Positions 1-9,231 are shown, counted from the first letter of the stretch. The stretch: DNA of 64,000 nt from Bacteroides intestinalis DSM 17393 (GCF_000172175.1 NZ_ABJL02000008.1:1736001-1800000), one strand, 5' to 3'. Numbers and translations are program-made. The notes: generated by a model from the letters alone, not told the origin.

Positions 1-956
1 TACTGGCACTGGGATTATTTACATTAAGTAATATCATCTCCATGATGACCACTAATTTTACGGTGTTGCTGATATCCCGTGCACTTCCGGCATTCCTTCA
101 TCCGGTATATGTATCTATGGCTTTCACGGTAGCAGCAGCATCTCTCAGTAAGGAGAAGGCACCAAAGGCGGTAGCAAAAGTATTCATCGGCGTATCAGCA
201 GGTATGGTGCTGGGGGTACCGGTGACGAGTTACATTGCAAGCGAAGTTTCGTATTCAATGGGCATGTTATTCTTCACCGTTGTAAATGCATTGGTACTGG
301 TTGCAACCATCCTGTTTGTACCTTCTATGCCGGTCAAAGAGAAACTGTCCTACGGTACACAACTCGGTGTATTAAAAAAGAAAGTAGTCTGGTACTCCAT
401 TCTTGCTATCACGCTGATTAACGGAGCCTTATTCGGATTCTTCAGCTATATGTCTGATTACTTGAAGACAATCACCGGGGTTTCGTATACCGTAATCAGT
501 ACAATGCTACTGATTTATGGACTGGCCAATATAATAGGAAATGTAATAGCCGGAAAGCAACTGGCGGTCAATCCGGTACGTAGTATGATAATGATTCCTT
601 TGGCACTACTGACTTTTTATATAGGAGTATTCGCTTTGGGGGAATGGCTGATGGTAATGGCAGTAATCATTCTGATCCTAGGGATTTTGGCGGGATACGG
701 ACAGAACACCATGCAATACATGATAACGCATGCCGCTCCCGAAGCACCGGATTTTGCCAACGGACTGTATTTATTGTCTGCCAATCTCGGTACTACAGTA
801 GGTGCAGCCGTCTGCGGATTGTTTATCACCTTCTTTAATACGCGTTATTCCGTCATCGGCTCTTTGATATTTCTTGTTTTAAGCATTGTATTCGTCGTAT
901 TAAGAATACGTGCTACACAATCCGAAAGACAAATCAGAATGGAAATGGCTGCATAA
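1..956 (+). CDS. MFS transporter, AraJ/sugar-efflux type (5' end outside window)
   Basis: The reading frame is open from the first bases of the window, so the N-terminal segment is missing; an internal ATG at 42 is not the true start. What remains is about 317 residues of alternating hydrophobic helices, consistent with 9 to 10 membrane segments and a hydrophilic inter-domain loop near VPSMPVKEK. The pattern resembles bacterial arabinose/drug efflux permeases of the major facilitator superfamily, which export small molecules by proton antiport. It is followed after 34 nt by a flavodoxin-like reductase and then an iron alcohol dehydrogenase on the same strand, so these may be co-transcribed. 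The substrate cannot be read from the sequence. Confidence 0.8.
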   Translation, partial: LALGLFTLSNIISMMTTNFTVLLISRALPAFLHPVYVSMAFTVAAASLSKEKAPKAVAKVFIGVSAGMVLGVPVTSYIASEVSYSMGMLFFTVVNALVLVATILFVPSMPVKEKLSYGTQLGVLKKKVVWYSILAITLINGALFGFFSYMSDYLKTITGVSYTVISTMLLIYGLANIIGNVIAGKQLAVNPVRSMIMIPLALLTFYIGVFALGEWLMVMAVIILILGILAGYGQNTMQYMITHAAPEAPDFANGLYLLSANLGTTVGAAVCGLFITFFNTRYSVIGSLIFLVLSIVFVVLRIRATQSERQIRMEMAA

Positions 957-990
957 GAAATAAGAAGTAGTTTTAACTTTATAATATAAA

Positions 991-1539
991 ATGATTATGA
1001 CTAAGAAAGTATTGATTTTATCATCCAGCCCTCGTCGTGGCGGAAACTCCGACACCCTTTGCGACGAATTTGTGCGAGGAGCAATTGAAAGTGGTAACGA
1101 AGCAGAAAAGGTTTTCCTGCGTGACAAGACAATCCATTATTGCACAGGGTGCAGCACATGTAGCCTGCACGGAAAACCTTGCCCGCAGAAAGACGATGCG
1201 GCAGAGATTATAGAGAAGATGGTGGCAACCAATGTAATAGTTATGGCTACACCCGTTTATTTCTACACGATGAGTGCACAGATGAAAACGTTGATAGACC
1301 GTTGCTGTGGCCTCTATACGAAGATGAAGAATAAGGAATTTTATTTCATTGTCACCGCTGCCGAAGATGATCGGAAACTGATGGAACGTACCGTGGACAC
1401 TTTCCAGGGATTTCTGAATTGCCTGGAAAATCCAACCATCAAAGGAGTTGTGTATGGAACCGGAGTTTGGCATGTGGGTGAAATAAAAGATAAACCAGCC
1501 CTACGGGAAGCTTATGAAATGGGAAAAGAAATAGAATAA
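991..1539 (+). CDS. NAD(P)H-dependent FMN reductase / iron-sulfur flavoprotein-like
   Basis: This 182-residue flavodoxin-fold protein begins with a beta strand and the phosphate-binding loop SSSPRRGGNS, typical of NADPH-dependent FMN reductases. Residues 51 to 64 contain four cysteines (C51, C54, C57, C64) in a CxxCxxCx6C arrangement like that of archaeal and anaerobe iron-sulfur flavoproteins, so a [4Fe-4S] cluster next to FMN is possible. A second in-frame ATG lies two codons in; either could be used. It sits 26 nt upstream of an iron-dependent alcohol dehydrogenase, suggesting a shared redox role. The substrate is unknown. The flavodoxin fold is seen directly; cluster binding is inferred. 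Confidence 0.8.
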   Translation: MIMTKKVLILSSSPRRGGNSDTLCDEFVRGAIESGNEAEKVFLRDKTIHYCTGCSTCSLHGKPCPQKDDAAEIIEKMVATNVIVMATPVYFYTMSAQMKTLIDRCCGLYTKMKNKEFYFIVTAAEDDRKLMERTVDTFQGFLNCLENPTIKGVVYGTGVWHVGEIKDKPALREAYEMGKEIE

Positions 1540-1565
1540 TTTATAGGATTTAAAAAAGAAGAATA

Positions 1566-2741
1566 ATGAGTCATTTTAGAATTTACATTCCTACCCGCAC
1601 CTTGTTTGGTGCCGGTATGGTGAAGGAACTTCACAATCAGCAATTACCCGGAAAGAAAGCAATGATTGTTATTTCAAACGGTCGCTCTACCAAGGATAAC
1701 GGATATCTGAATACAGTAGAAGCCGAACTCCAGCAAGCAGGTGTTGAAACTGCCGTATTTGACCGGGTAGAAGCCAATCCGTTAAAATCGACCGTAATGG
1801 CAGGAGCCGCTTTTGCCAAGGAAAACAATTGCGACTTTTTAGTTGCCTTGGGTGGTGGAAGCGTAATGGACGCCTCCAAAGCAATGGCATTCATGGCCAC
1901 GAATCCCGGTGATGTATGGGATTACATCAGTGATGGAACCGGAAAAGGACAAACGATGGTAAACAAGCCCCTACCCCTGGTTTGCGTTACCACCACTGCT
2001 GGAACAGGTTCCGAAGCAGATCAATGGGGCGTTATCACCAATGATGAAACCAATGAGAAAATAGGCTTTGGCGGTTATGATGAACTCTTCCCGGTACTGT
2101 CTATTGTCGATCCGGAGTTGATGAAATCTGTTCCGCCTAAGTTCACGGCCTATCAGGGATTTGATGCGTTGTTCCACTCTACAGAATGTTATATCTCTAA
2201 AACTGCCAGTCTGATGAGCGATATGTACGCATTGACCGCTATTGAAAATGTAGCTAAATATCTACCACGTGCAGTTGCTAACGGAGCTGATATGGAGGCT
2301 CGTGAAAGAGTCGCATTCGCCAATAATCTGTCCGGTGCGGTAATGACCTTTTGCAGCACTACTGCCGAACACTCTTTAGAACACGCAATGAGCGCTTATC
2401 ATCAGGAGCTGCCACATGGTGCCGGATTGATTATGATCTCCAAAGCATTCTATGAATTCTTTATAGAGAAGCATGCCTGTGATGAACGATTCATCAAAAT
2501 GGCACAAGCAATGGGTATGCCGGATGCTGATAAACCGGAAGACTTTATCACCATGCTGGTAAAACTACAGGAAGCTTGTGGAGTGGCAAACCTGAAGATG
2601 AGTGATTATGGATTTACGCCCGATGAATTTGATACCCTTGCCACCAATGCCAAGGAAACAATGGGCAAATTATTCCTTGCCAACCCTTACGAATTGAAGC
2701 ATGAGGATTGCGTGGAGATTTACCGCAAATCGTTTCATTAA
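1566..2741 (+). CDS. Iron-containing (class III) alcohol dehydrogenase
   Basis: The product (391 aa) is a full-length group III alcohol dehydrogenase, interconverting aldehydes or ketones and alcohols with NAD(P)H and a catalytic divalent metal. The N-terminal Rossmann-like half carries GGGSVMDASKAMA, the family's nucleotide-binding signature. The C-terminal helical half contains the His-rich metal-binding region (SLEHAMSAYHQELPHG). It follows the flavoprotein gene by 26 nt and ends before a strong terminator hairpin, so the operon probably closes here. A second, only distantly similar family member lies at 13881-15065. The exact alcohol substrate cannot be told. Confidence 0.9.
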   Translation: MSHFRIYIPTRTLFGAGMVKELHNQQLPGKKAMIVISNGRSTKDNGYLNTVEAELQQAGVETAVFDRVEANPLKSTVMAGAAFAKENNCDFLVALGGGSVMDASKAMAFMATNPGDVWDYISDGTGKGQTMVNKPLPLVCVTTTAGTGSEADQWGVITNDETNEKIGFGGYDELFPVLSIVDPELMKSVPPKFTAYQGFDALFHSTECYISKTASLMSDMYALTAIENVAKYLPRAVANGADMEARERVAFANNLSGAVMTFCSTTAEHSLEHAMSAYHQELPHGAGLIMISKAFYEFFIEKHACDERFIKMAQAMGMPDADKPEDFITMLVKLQEACGVANLKMSDYGFTPDEFDTLATNAKETMGKLFLANPYELKHEDCVEIYRKSFH

Positions 2742-2763
2742 TTCATAAAGCCAGTTATTGTAC

Positions 2764-2840
2764 GAGGCTGCATCCGGGTTAATTTCATGTTCTGAACGAT
2801 AATGAGAAACATGAAATTATCTTCCGATGTAGCCTCTTTT
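2764..2840 (+). terminator. Long stem-loop terminator after the alcohol dehydrogenase
   Basis: GAGGCTGCATC and TTAATTTCATGTT on the left pair with AACATGAAATTA and GATGTAGCCTC on the right, followed by TTTT. The two-part stem ends the operon upstream of the DUF3737 gene. Confidence 0.75.
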
Positions 2841-2916
2841 GTACCCGATAAACAGAATCTGTAATCCGGGTTATTATGTCCGTAATCTGTCTACAAGGAG
2901 TATCCCATTTCCGCCG

Positions 2917-2924
2917 TATTTTTG
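2917..2924 (+). promoter_or_regulatory. Bacteroides -7 box (TATTTTTG) for the DUF3737 gene
   Basis: TATTTTTG matches TAnnTTTG exactly, 58 nt before the ATG at 2983. I see no clear TTG -33 element. Confidence 0.5.
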
Positions 2925-2982
2925 CAATATAGAAAAAAGGTAATCAATCATTTAATAAACAACAAACAAAAAAACTTGAATA

Positions 2983-3846
2983 ATGGAACTAATTAAAGAC
3001 ACTCATTACGAAGGTGAACGCCCTTTGTTCGCCACTCACAATCTTCATCTGGAAAACGTAACGATCCATACCGGCGAATCTGCCCTGAAAGAATGTAGTA
3101 ATATCGAAGCTGTAAATTGCCGCTTTGAGGGAAAATATCCTTTCTGGCATAACGATGGTTTCGTTGTGAAAAACTGCCTGTTTACGGAAGGAGCACGTGC
3201 CGCCCTCTGGTATTCCAATAATCTGCAAATGACAGACACTTTGGTAGAAGCACCAAAGATGTTCCGTGAAATGGATGGTATCCGGCTGGAAAACGTACAA
3301 CTGCCCTATGCACTGGAAACCCTCTGGTTTTGCCGGAATGTAGAGTTGAAGAATGTAAAAGTAGACAAAGGTGATTACCTGTTTGTACACGGTGAAAATA
3401 TCAGGATTGATGACTTTGAGATGAATGGTAACTACTCTTTCCAATACTGCAAAAACGTAGAAATCCGTAATGCGGTAATCAATTCAAAAGATGCTTTCTG
3501 GAATACGGAAAACGTGACGGTTTACGACTCTGTATTGAATGGGGAATATTTAGGCTGGCATTCCAGAAATCTGCGTCTGGTGAACTGCAAGATTTCAGGT
3601 ACACAGCCACTTTGCTATGCCCACGATCTGATTATGGAAAACTGCACGATGACAGAAGATGCAGACCTCGCTTTTGAATATAGTAGTGTGCAGGCCACTA
3701 TCCATAGTCCGGTTCACAGTGTAAAAAATCCACATACAGGAAGTATCACTGCCGAAAGTTTCGGAGCTATAATCCTAGATGAGAATATAAAAGCACCGGG
3801 CAACTGTGAATTGAAATTATGGGACGACCAAACCTGTTTTGACTGA
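2983..3846 (+). CDS. DUF3737 family right-handed beta-helix protein
   Basis: The product (287 aa) is made of short repeated strands of the type NVELKNVKVDKG, NVEIRNAVINSKD, NLRLVNCKISG. This is the ladder pattern of a right-handed parallel beta-helix and matches the DUF3737 family found in Bacteroides and Firmicutes. There is no signal peptide, so it is likely cytoplasmic. Biochemical function is unknown. The gene has its own -7 box, and its stop lies 6 nt before the start of the MalY-type aminotransferase gene, so the two form an operon. That arrangement suggests a link to sulfur amino acid or PLP metabolism, but this is only context. Confidence 0.85.
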   Translation: MELIKDTHYEGERPLFATHNLHLENVTIHTGESALKECSNIEAVNCRFEGKYPFWHNDGFVVKNCLFTEGARAALWYSNNLQMTDTLVEAPKMFREMDGIRLENVQLPYALETLWFCRNVELKNVKVDKGDYLFVHGENIRIDDFEMNGNYSFQYCKNVEIRNAVINSKDAFWNTENVTVYDSVLNGEYLGWHSRNLRLVNCKISGTQPLCYAHDLIMENCTMTEDADLAFEYSSVQATIHSPVHSVKNPHTGSITAESFGAIILDENIKAPGNCELKLWDDQTCFD

Positions 3847-3852
3847 TTAGGT

Positions 3853-5010
3853 ATGAAATACAATTTTGATGAAATCATTCCACGTCGGGGTACGAACTCT
3901 TATAAATGGGATTCTGCCAATGATGCCGACATATTGCCAATGTGGGTAGCCGATATGGATTTCCGTACAGCCCCAGCCGTGACAGAAGCGCTGAAAAAGC
4001 GAGTAGAACATGGTATCTTCGGTTATGTCCGCGTGCCTGACAGCTATTATCATACGGTAATCCACTGGTTCGGCAGACGTCATTATTGGAAAATAGAGAG
4101 AGAATGGATAATCTATACAACTGGAGTAGTACCGGCTTTATCAGCAGTAATAAAATCCCTGACGAATCCTAGTGATAGAGTTCTGGTGCAAACTCCGGTG
4201 TATAATTGCTTCTTTTCTTCCATCCGTAATAATGGTTGCGAGATGATTTCCAATCCATTGATCTATGAGGATAGCACCTATCGGATTGATTTTGACGATC
4301 TGGAGAAGAAAGCGGCAGACCCAAAAGTAAAATTACTGTTATTGTGTAATCCGCATAATCCGGCCGGAAGAGTCTGGAGCAAACAGGAATTAATACGTAT
4401 TGGTGAGATTTGCCTCCGGAATGATGTATGGGTGGTATCAGATGAAATACATTGTGAGCTGGTCTTTCCGGGATATACTTATACACCTTTTGCATCTCTT
4501 TCAGAAGAGTTCCGGATGCACTCCGTCACTTGCACATCACCCAGCAAAGCTTTTAACCTGGCCGGACTTCAGATTGCAAACATCATTTCCGCTGATGCAG
4601 ACATACGCAGAAAAATAGATAAAGCCATTAATATCAATGAGGTTTGTGATGTGAACCCATTCGGTGTGGAGGCATTGATAGCCGCCTATAATGAAGGGGA
4701 AGAATGGCTGGAAGAACTAAAAAGTTATCTGTTTGCCAATTATCAGTATCTGAGAAACTATTTCAATGAACATCTACCGGATTTCCCCGTACTTAAATTA
4801 GAAGGTACTTATCTGGTATGGGTAGACTGTTCAGTGTTGAATAAGTCATCGGAAGAAATCGTGACGGCTCTACTGGAAAAAGAAAAGGTCTGGGTCAATG
4901 AGGGCTGTATGTACGGAGAAGACGGAGACAATTTTATCCGTATCAATATTGCCTGTCCGCAGCAACAGTTGGCTAAAGGTTTGAAGAAGCTGAAACATGC
5001 CTTCGGATAA
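3853..5010 (+). CDS. MalY/PatB-type PLP-dependent C-S lyase / aminotransferase
   Basis: This 385-residue fold-type I PLP enzyme belongs to the MalY/PatB group, whose members cleave cystathionine or cysteine conjugates (C-S beta-lyase) and in some species also act as regulators. Visible landmarks are WVADMDFRTAPAV near the N terminus, the NPHNPAGRVW loop, SDEIHCELVF, and the Schiff-base lysine in TSPSKAFNLAG (K232). Length agrees with the family. It is translationally close to the DUF3737 gene (6-nt gap). The sequence cannot separate cystathionine beta-lyase from related activities. Confidence 0.85.
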   Translation: MKYNFDEIIPRRGTNSYKWDSANDADILPMWVADMDFRTAPAVTEALKKRVEHGIFGYVRVPDSYYHTVIHWFGRRHYWKIEREWIIYTTGVVPALSAVIKSLTNPSDRVLVQTPVYNCFFSSIRNNGCEMISNPLIYEDSTYRIDFDDLEKKAADPKVKLLLLCNPHNPAGRVWSKQELIRIGEICLRNDVWVVSDEIHCELVFPGYTYTPFASLSEEFRMHSVTCTSPSKAFNLAGLQIANIISADADIRRKIDKAININEVCDVNPFGVEALIAAYNEGEEWLEELKSYLFANYQYLRNYFNEHLPDFPVLKLEGTYLVWVDCSVLNKSSEEIVTALLEKEKVWVNEGCMYGEDGDNFIRINIACPQQQLAKGLKKLKHAFG

Positions 5011-5105
5011 CTTTCTTAATCAGTGCAAATTTATTCGGATTAAAACGGGAACGTTTTCTTCAATATTAGTAACTTCGCAAAAACATACTAAGAATTTGAA
5101 ATATC

Positions 5106-6254
5106 ATGGAATACAGAATATTAGGAAATACAGGACTATCCGTTAGTGTCATCGCACTGGGTTGTGAAGGTTTTATGGGAAAAACGGAAGAACAGGTACA
5201 TTCGGAAATGGACTTCGCCATCAGTAAAGGAATCAACTTTATCGATATGTATACCTCAAATCCCGATCTGCGCAGTAATATCGGCAAGGCATTGACCGGA
5301 CGCCGGCAACTGTTTATCATTCAGGGGCATTTATGTACTACTTGGGAAAATGATCAGTATCTGCGCACCCGTGATGTAGAAAAAACAATTGCTTCTTTTG
5401 AAGACCAGTTGACACGTCTTCATACGGATTACCTTGATATTGGTATGATTCACTATGTAGATAGCGAAGAAGATTTCCATGAAGTATTCAATGGTCCTAT
5501 CATTCGGCTGGCCCTGCGTCTGAAAGAAGAAGGTAAAATTCGCCATATCGGACTAAGCAGCCACAACCCTACTGTGGCAAGGTTGGCTGTAGAAAGTGGA
5601 TTGATTGAAGTACTGATGTTCTCCATCAATCCCTGTTACGATTTGCAACCGCCCAGCGAAAATGTAGATGATTTATGGGCTGACGAAAGTTATGCCCATT
5701 CCCTTGAAAATATAGATCCGGAACGTGAAAAGCTTTATGAACTCTGTGAGCAGAAAGGTATAGGTCTGGATGTAATGAAAGTCTATGGCGGCGGAGACTT
5801 ACTGAGTGAAACGAACTCTCCCTTTGGCAAAGCTATGACACCGGTGCAGTGTATTGAGTATGCGCTAACCCGTCCGGCTGTTGCTTCCGTAATGGTCGGT
5901 TGCAAAAGTTGCGATGAGATGCAAGCTGCCATCAACTGGTGCAATGCTACTAAAGAAGAAAAAGATTACACCTCGGTTATGGCAGGTATGGAAAAGTTTA
6001 GCTGGCAGGGGCATTGCATGTATTGCGGACATTGCGCTCCTTGCTCGGTAGGAATTGATATAGCGAGTGTAAACAAGTACTATAACCTAACCATTGCCCA
6101 GAATGAAATACCCGAGACAGTACATGAACACTACAAGACGCTCTCGCATCATGCCTCGGAATGCATTCAGTGCGGACAATGTGAAACGAACTGTCCCTTT
6201 GGAGTAGGCATCATCGAACAGATGGAAAAGGCTGCGGAAAAGTTCGGATATTAG
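5106..6254 (+). CDS. Aldo/keto reductase with C-terminal 4Fe-4S ferredoxin domain
   Basis: The product is 382 aa. The first roughly 290 residues form an aldo/keto reductase TIM barrel, with FIDMYTSNPDLR carrying the catalytic Tyr region and later LGLSSHNP-like strands. The C terminus has two cysteine clusters, CMYCGHCAPC near residue 304 and CIQCGQCETNCPFGV near residue 353, which would bind two [4Fe-4S] clusters. Such fused reductases are common in anaerobes and probably couple NAD(P)H chemistry to ferredoxin-level electron transfer. Its stop overlaps by 4 bp the stop of the convergent FucP-like gene. A near-consensus -7 box TAACTTCG lies at 5070-5077. The substrate is unknown. Confidence 0.88.
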   Translation: MEYRILGNTGLSVSVIALGCEGFMGKTEEQVHSEMDFAISKGINFIDMYTSNPDLRSNIGKALTGRRQLFIIQGHLCTTWENDQYLRTRDVEKTIASFEDQLTRLHTDYLDIGMIHYVDSEEDFHEVFNGPIIRLALRLKEEGKIRHIGLSSHNPTVARLAVESGLIEVLMFSINPCYDLQPPSENVDDLWADESYAHSLENIDPEREKLYELCEQKGIGLDVMKVYGGGDLLSETNSPFGKAMTPVQCIEYALTRPAVASVMVGCKSCDEMQAAINWCNATKEEKDYTSVMAGMEKFSWQGHCMYCGHCAPCSVGIDIASVNKYYNLTIAQNEIPETVHEHYKTLSHHASECIQCGQCETNCPFGVGIIEQMEKAAEKFGY

Positions 6255-7444
6255 CAAAACGAACGTTGCTTTACTTTCCAAGCATAAAGCAACACCACGA
6301 TAAACGAAAGCAACGGAATGATGAACGAGAAAGACATATTGGTCTGATCAGCCACATACCCCATCATGAGCGGTCCTACCGCTCCCCCGATGGGGGACAT
6401 CATCAGATAAGAAGATGCACGCTTCGTATAGTTACCCAATCCCCTCAATGAGAGAGCGAAAATCGTGGGGAACATAATAGCTTCGAACGCATATCCCAAG
6501 AACAGGGCTATCAATGACAAAATGCCCAGATTAAGAACTACCAAAGACGTACTGACCACCGTTCCTATTGCACAAACGAACAGCACTTTTTCTGCCCGGA
6601 TATACCGCATAATCCAGCTACCGGCAAAACGTCCGCACATAAACAGTCCCAAGCCACCGAACGAAAGTACTACAGATGCATCGCGGGCATTCATCCAGCC
6701 GTCATCCACCACATAATTGATAAAGAAACTGTTGATTGAGATTTCAGCTATCTCGTAACAAAACAGACTGATAATGCCAAAAATAAACAGCTTGTGCGAC
6801 CAAAGCCCGCGTGCACCGTTTTCTCCGACTTCTTCTTCATCAGCTTCATGAACAATCTCCGGCAGGCGTATCTTATAGAATACCAGAGCAACTCCCAATA
6901 CAATGATCCCCATCAGTGTGTAAGGCAATGATATATTGCTTTCGCCCCCTTCCGAGAATAATAACAATCCCCCGATAAGCGGACCGCAAATACATCCCAA
7001 TCCATTGAACGACTGCGCCAGATTCAGGCGGCTGGCAGCCGTTTCCCGGTCGCCTAATTCCGTCATGTAAGGATTAGCCGCTGTTTCCAGAAAAACCAAG
7101 CCACAGGCTATGACAAACAGGGAGAACAGAAAAAAATTGAAAGACATCCAATATTCCCCGGGAATGAAAAACAGGGAGCCTATGCCATAAAGCAACAGAC
7201 CGAAAACCACTCCTTTCCGGTAACCGTATTTATTGATAAACAGTCCAGCAGGAATAGCCATCACGAAATAACCCAGGTAAAACATAACCTGTACCCATGC
7301 CGAATGGGCACGTGTAATAACCAGCACATCTTGAAAGTGTTTGTTCAGCACATCTAATATCGCATGTGCAAATCCCCATAAGAAGAATAGGGAAGTTACC
7401 AGAATAAAAGGAATCTTATACTCCTTCTTTACCAAATTTTGCAT
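6251..7444 (-). CDS. FucP-type sugar:H+ symporter (MFS)
   Basis: This 397-residue membrane protein has about 12 predicted helices and the hallmarks of the L-fucose/glucose/galactose permease family: VTSLFFLWGFAHAILDVLNKHFQ in helix 1, AGLFINKYGYRKGVVFGL, and a long acidic loop (VHEADEEEVGENGA) between the halves. I place the start at the ATG at 7444 (MQNLVKKEYKIPF) rather than an ATG nine codons upstream, because the -7 box at 7489-7496 would leave the upstream one almost no leader. It probably imports a hexose or deoxyhexose with protons. It is convergent with the aldo/keto reductase gene (4-bp stop overlap) and divergent from the HPP-like gene. Confidence 0.88.
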   Translation of the reverse strand: MQNLVKKEYKIPFILVTSLFFLWGFAHAILDVLNKHFQDVLVITRAHSAWVQVMFYLGYFVMAIPAGLFINKYGYRKGVVFGLLLYGIGSLFFIPGEYWMSFNFFLFSLFVIACGLVFLETAANPYMTELGDRETAASRLNLAQSFNGLGCICGPLIGGLLLFSEGGESNISLPYTLMGIIVLGVALVFYKIRLPEIVHEADEEEVGENGARGLWSHKLFIFGIISLFCYEIAEISINSFFINYVVDDGWMNARDASVVLSFGGLGLFMCGRFAGSWIMRYIRAEKVLFVCAIGTVVSTSLVVLNLGILSLIALFLGYAFEAIMFPTIFALSLRGLGNYTKRASSYLMMSPIGGAVGPLMMGYVADQTNMSFSFIIPLLSFIVVLLYAWKVKQRSFC

Positions 7445-7488
7445 ACAGAACTCTTTTATAAAGAAAGCCACTCAAGGTTTTCAGCGCG

Positions 7489-7496
7489 CAAAGATA
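7489..7496 (-). promoter_or_regulatory. -7 box (TATCTTTG) for the FucP-like gene
   Basis: The complement reads TATCTTTG, a perfect TAnnTTTG, 44 nt before the ATG at 7444. The -33 element is weak. Confidence 0.5.
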
Positions 7497-7505
7497 GCCA
7501 AGAAA

Positions 7506-7536
7506 TTTCATAATACGGCAGTTTCCCTTAACTTTG
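7506..7536 (+). promoter_or_regulatory. Promoter of the HPP-like membrane protein gene
   Basis: TAACTTTG at 7529-7536 is a perfect -7 box. TTTC at 7506 lies at the usual 20-nt distance as a weak -33. The gene starts 24 nt downstream. Confidence 0.5.
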
Positions 7537-7559
7537 TGCCCCAAATTCAAAATTATATA

Positions 7560-8420
7560 ATGGAACACAGAAAACTGACAAGATATCTGATATCGCTGAT
7601 AATGATCCTGATAATGGTAGGTTTAGCCGAATGGACCGATGAAAAGGAGATTCTGTTTCCAGAAATGACAGCACTGATCATCGGCCTGTTAATTATCGAT
7701 AAGCGGGTATGGAATGTAAAACGTTGGCAAATCATCCTACTTATGACTCTTGGAGCAGCAGTCGGTATCTGCATTGTTCGTTATTCACCCCTGCCCTATG
7801 TGGTCAATCTATGCGCCGCATTTGCTTTTGCAGGTGCTTCCCTTTTAATCAGTCGCGCTACACTGATTCCTTTGATATCAGCTTGCGTATTGCCCGTTTT
7901 GCTTCATACAGAAAGTATCGTTTATCCGATAGCAGTCTTTTCAATGTCAGTGTCAGTAGTGCTTGTACAAATCATCCTACCCCCACTCATGGTGACCTTT
8001 GTAGAAATGGTAAACTCCAAAGCAGGATTCAGAAATCGCCCTACACAAGTATTTCTCTTTCTGACTACCGTAGCCACTCTGGGTACTGTACTTCAAATTG
8101 TCGGTCACCACCATCTTCATCTACCGGAAAGTATCGTTGCTTTAACCATTGCAGCTATCCTGTTCCTCATCTTCGAGTGGACAGGGAAATACTTTGCCCC
8201 TTCCGGAGCATTGGCATTCATTCCTATGCTATTACCCCAAGAGGGGCTGGCTTGGTTACCTTTGGAGGCTTCTATCGGAGCCGCCCTATTCATAACCATC
8301 GCCATGGTTGTCTTTCAAAAATGCTATAAATGGAATCGGGCACAACTCATCTTCTGTGCTACCCCAACCCTATTACGTGAATATATGAACCGTAAAAAAC
8401 GAGAAAAACAAATCGAATAA
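7560..8420 (+). CDS. HPP-like integral membrane protein
   Basis: The start is the ATG at 7560 (MEHRKLTRYLISL), just downstream of a perfect -7 box, giving 286 residues. The protein has about eight to nine hydrophobic segments. The phrase APSGALAFIPMLLP near residue 225 resembles the HPP family's conserved proline/glycine helix, although the canonical HPP tripeptide is absent. HPP proteins in other organisms have been linked to anion (nitrite) transport; whether that applies here is unknown. A basic C-terminal tail (NRKKREKQ) should face the cytoplasm. The gene ends 12 nt before an acetyltransferase gene, so the two are likely co-transcribed. Confidence 0.65.
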   Translation: MEHRKLTRYLISLIMILIMVGLAEWTDEKEILFPEMTALIIGLLIIDKRVWNVKRWQIILLMTLGAAVGICIVRYSPLPYVVNLCAAFAFAGASLLISRATLIPLISACVLPVLLHTESIVYPIAVFSMSVSVVLVQIILPPLMVTFVEMVNSKAGFRNRPTQVFLFLTTVATLGTVLQIVGHHHLHLPESIVALTIAAILFLIFEWTGKYFAPSGALAFIPMLLPQEGLAWLPLEASIGAALFITIAMVVFQKCYKWNRAQLIFCATPTLLREYMNRKKREKQIE

Positions 8421-8432
8421 ATTAAGAACAAG

Positions 8433-8972
8433 ATGAATACATACATGGAAACCCCACGCCTGATCCTACGTGATTGGAAAGAAGAAGACATCCCCGTCTT
8501 TGCCGGATTAAATAGCAACGATCAGGTAATGAAATTCTTTCTCAAACAGCTATCTTATCAGGAAACATTCGACTTCTATAATCGCATCCGGAAGGAATTC
8601 GCATCCAGAGGATACGGGTTGTATGCAGTAGAAAAGAAAGAAAACCATGCGTTTATAGGTTATGTAGGGTTGCATGATATTACGTTCGACGTAGATTTTG
8701 CCCCGGCCGTAGAGATAGGTTGGCGCCTGATTCCCGAAGTATGGAATCAGGGATATGCTACCGAAGCGGCTTCAGCCTGTCTGGAATATGCAAAAAAGAC
8801 ATTGGGACTGAAAGAATTATATTCTTTCACCTCACTCCCAAACAAACGTTCGGAACGCGTGATGCAAAAAATAGGTATGGTAAAAAGCAAAGAGTTTGAT
8901 CATCCATTGGTCAGTCCCGACCATCCTTTATGCAGACATGTACTGTATAAGATCTCCTTGATAAATAGATAG
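8433..8972 (+). CDS. GNAT family N-acetyltransferase (RimJ/RimL-like)
   Basis: This 179-residue protein shows the RimJ/RimL-type GNAT pattern: ETPRLILRDWKEEDIPVF at the N terminus, EIGWRLIPEVWNQGYATEAA (acetyl-CoA pyrophosphate loop region) near residue 95, and NKRSERVMQKIGM near the C terminus. Members acetylate protein N termini, amino acids or small amines with acetyl-CoA. The acceptor cannot be predicted. It lies 12 nt after the HPP-like gene. Confidence 0.88.
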   Translation: MNTYMETPRLILRDWKEEDIPVFAGLNSNDQVMKFFLKQLSYQETFDFYNRIRKEFASRGYGLYAVEKKENHAFIGYVGLHDITFDVDFAPAVEIGWRLIPEVWNQGYATEAASACLEYAKKTLGLKELYSFTSLPNKRSERVMQKIGMVKSKEFDHPLVSPDHPLCRHVLYKISLINR

Positions 8973-9013
8973 TCAATATACCGTCCACGAGTACCTGTAA
9001 GGCACATTAAAAA

Positions 9014-9090
9014 GGGCTACACCTTTTATCCCGGATGGCTACACCCTTTACCCCAAAAGGTGTAGCCATCCGGGGGAAAGGGTGTAGCCC
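9014..9090. repeat. Nested palindrome built from four copies of a GGCTACACC unit
   Basis: An inner perfect 16-bp inverted repeat (9030-9045 with 9059-9074, 13-nt loop) is enclosed by an outer 10-bp inverted repeat (9014-9023 with 9081-9090). The unit GGCTACACC(C/T)TTT occurs twice directly on the left and twice inverted on the right. No U-tract follows, so it is not a classical terminator. It looks like an intergenic repeat element. Confidence 0.85.
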
Positions 9091-9201
9091 TGAAAAAGAA
9101 AGGATTTTCACCTTTAAAGAAAAGTGCAATATACCATAGTCTTTCTAAATGCTAATAAAAAACAATTATTACTTTTTTATTAACAAATTACGAATTAAAA
9201 G

Positions 9202-9231
9202 TTGCCATTCCCAACTATTGTATTACCTTTG
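9202..9231 (+). promoter_or_regulatory. Promoter of the RRM protein gene
   Basis: TTG at 9202-9204, a 19-nt spacer, and TACCTTTG at 9224-9231 form a near-ideal Bacteroides sigma-ABfr promoter. It implies an untranslated leader of about 110 nt before the ATG at 9351. Confidence 0.8.

Noticed and set aside
42..44. ATG at 42 as start of the first MFS gene
   Set aside because: The frame is open to the window edge and upstream residues form a hydrophobic helix continuing the transporter; the gene is truncated by the window.
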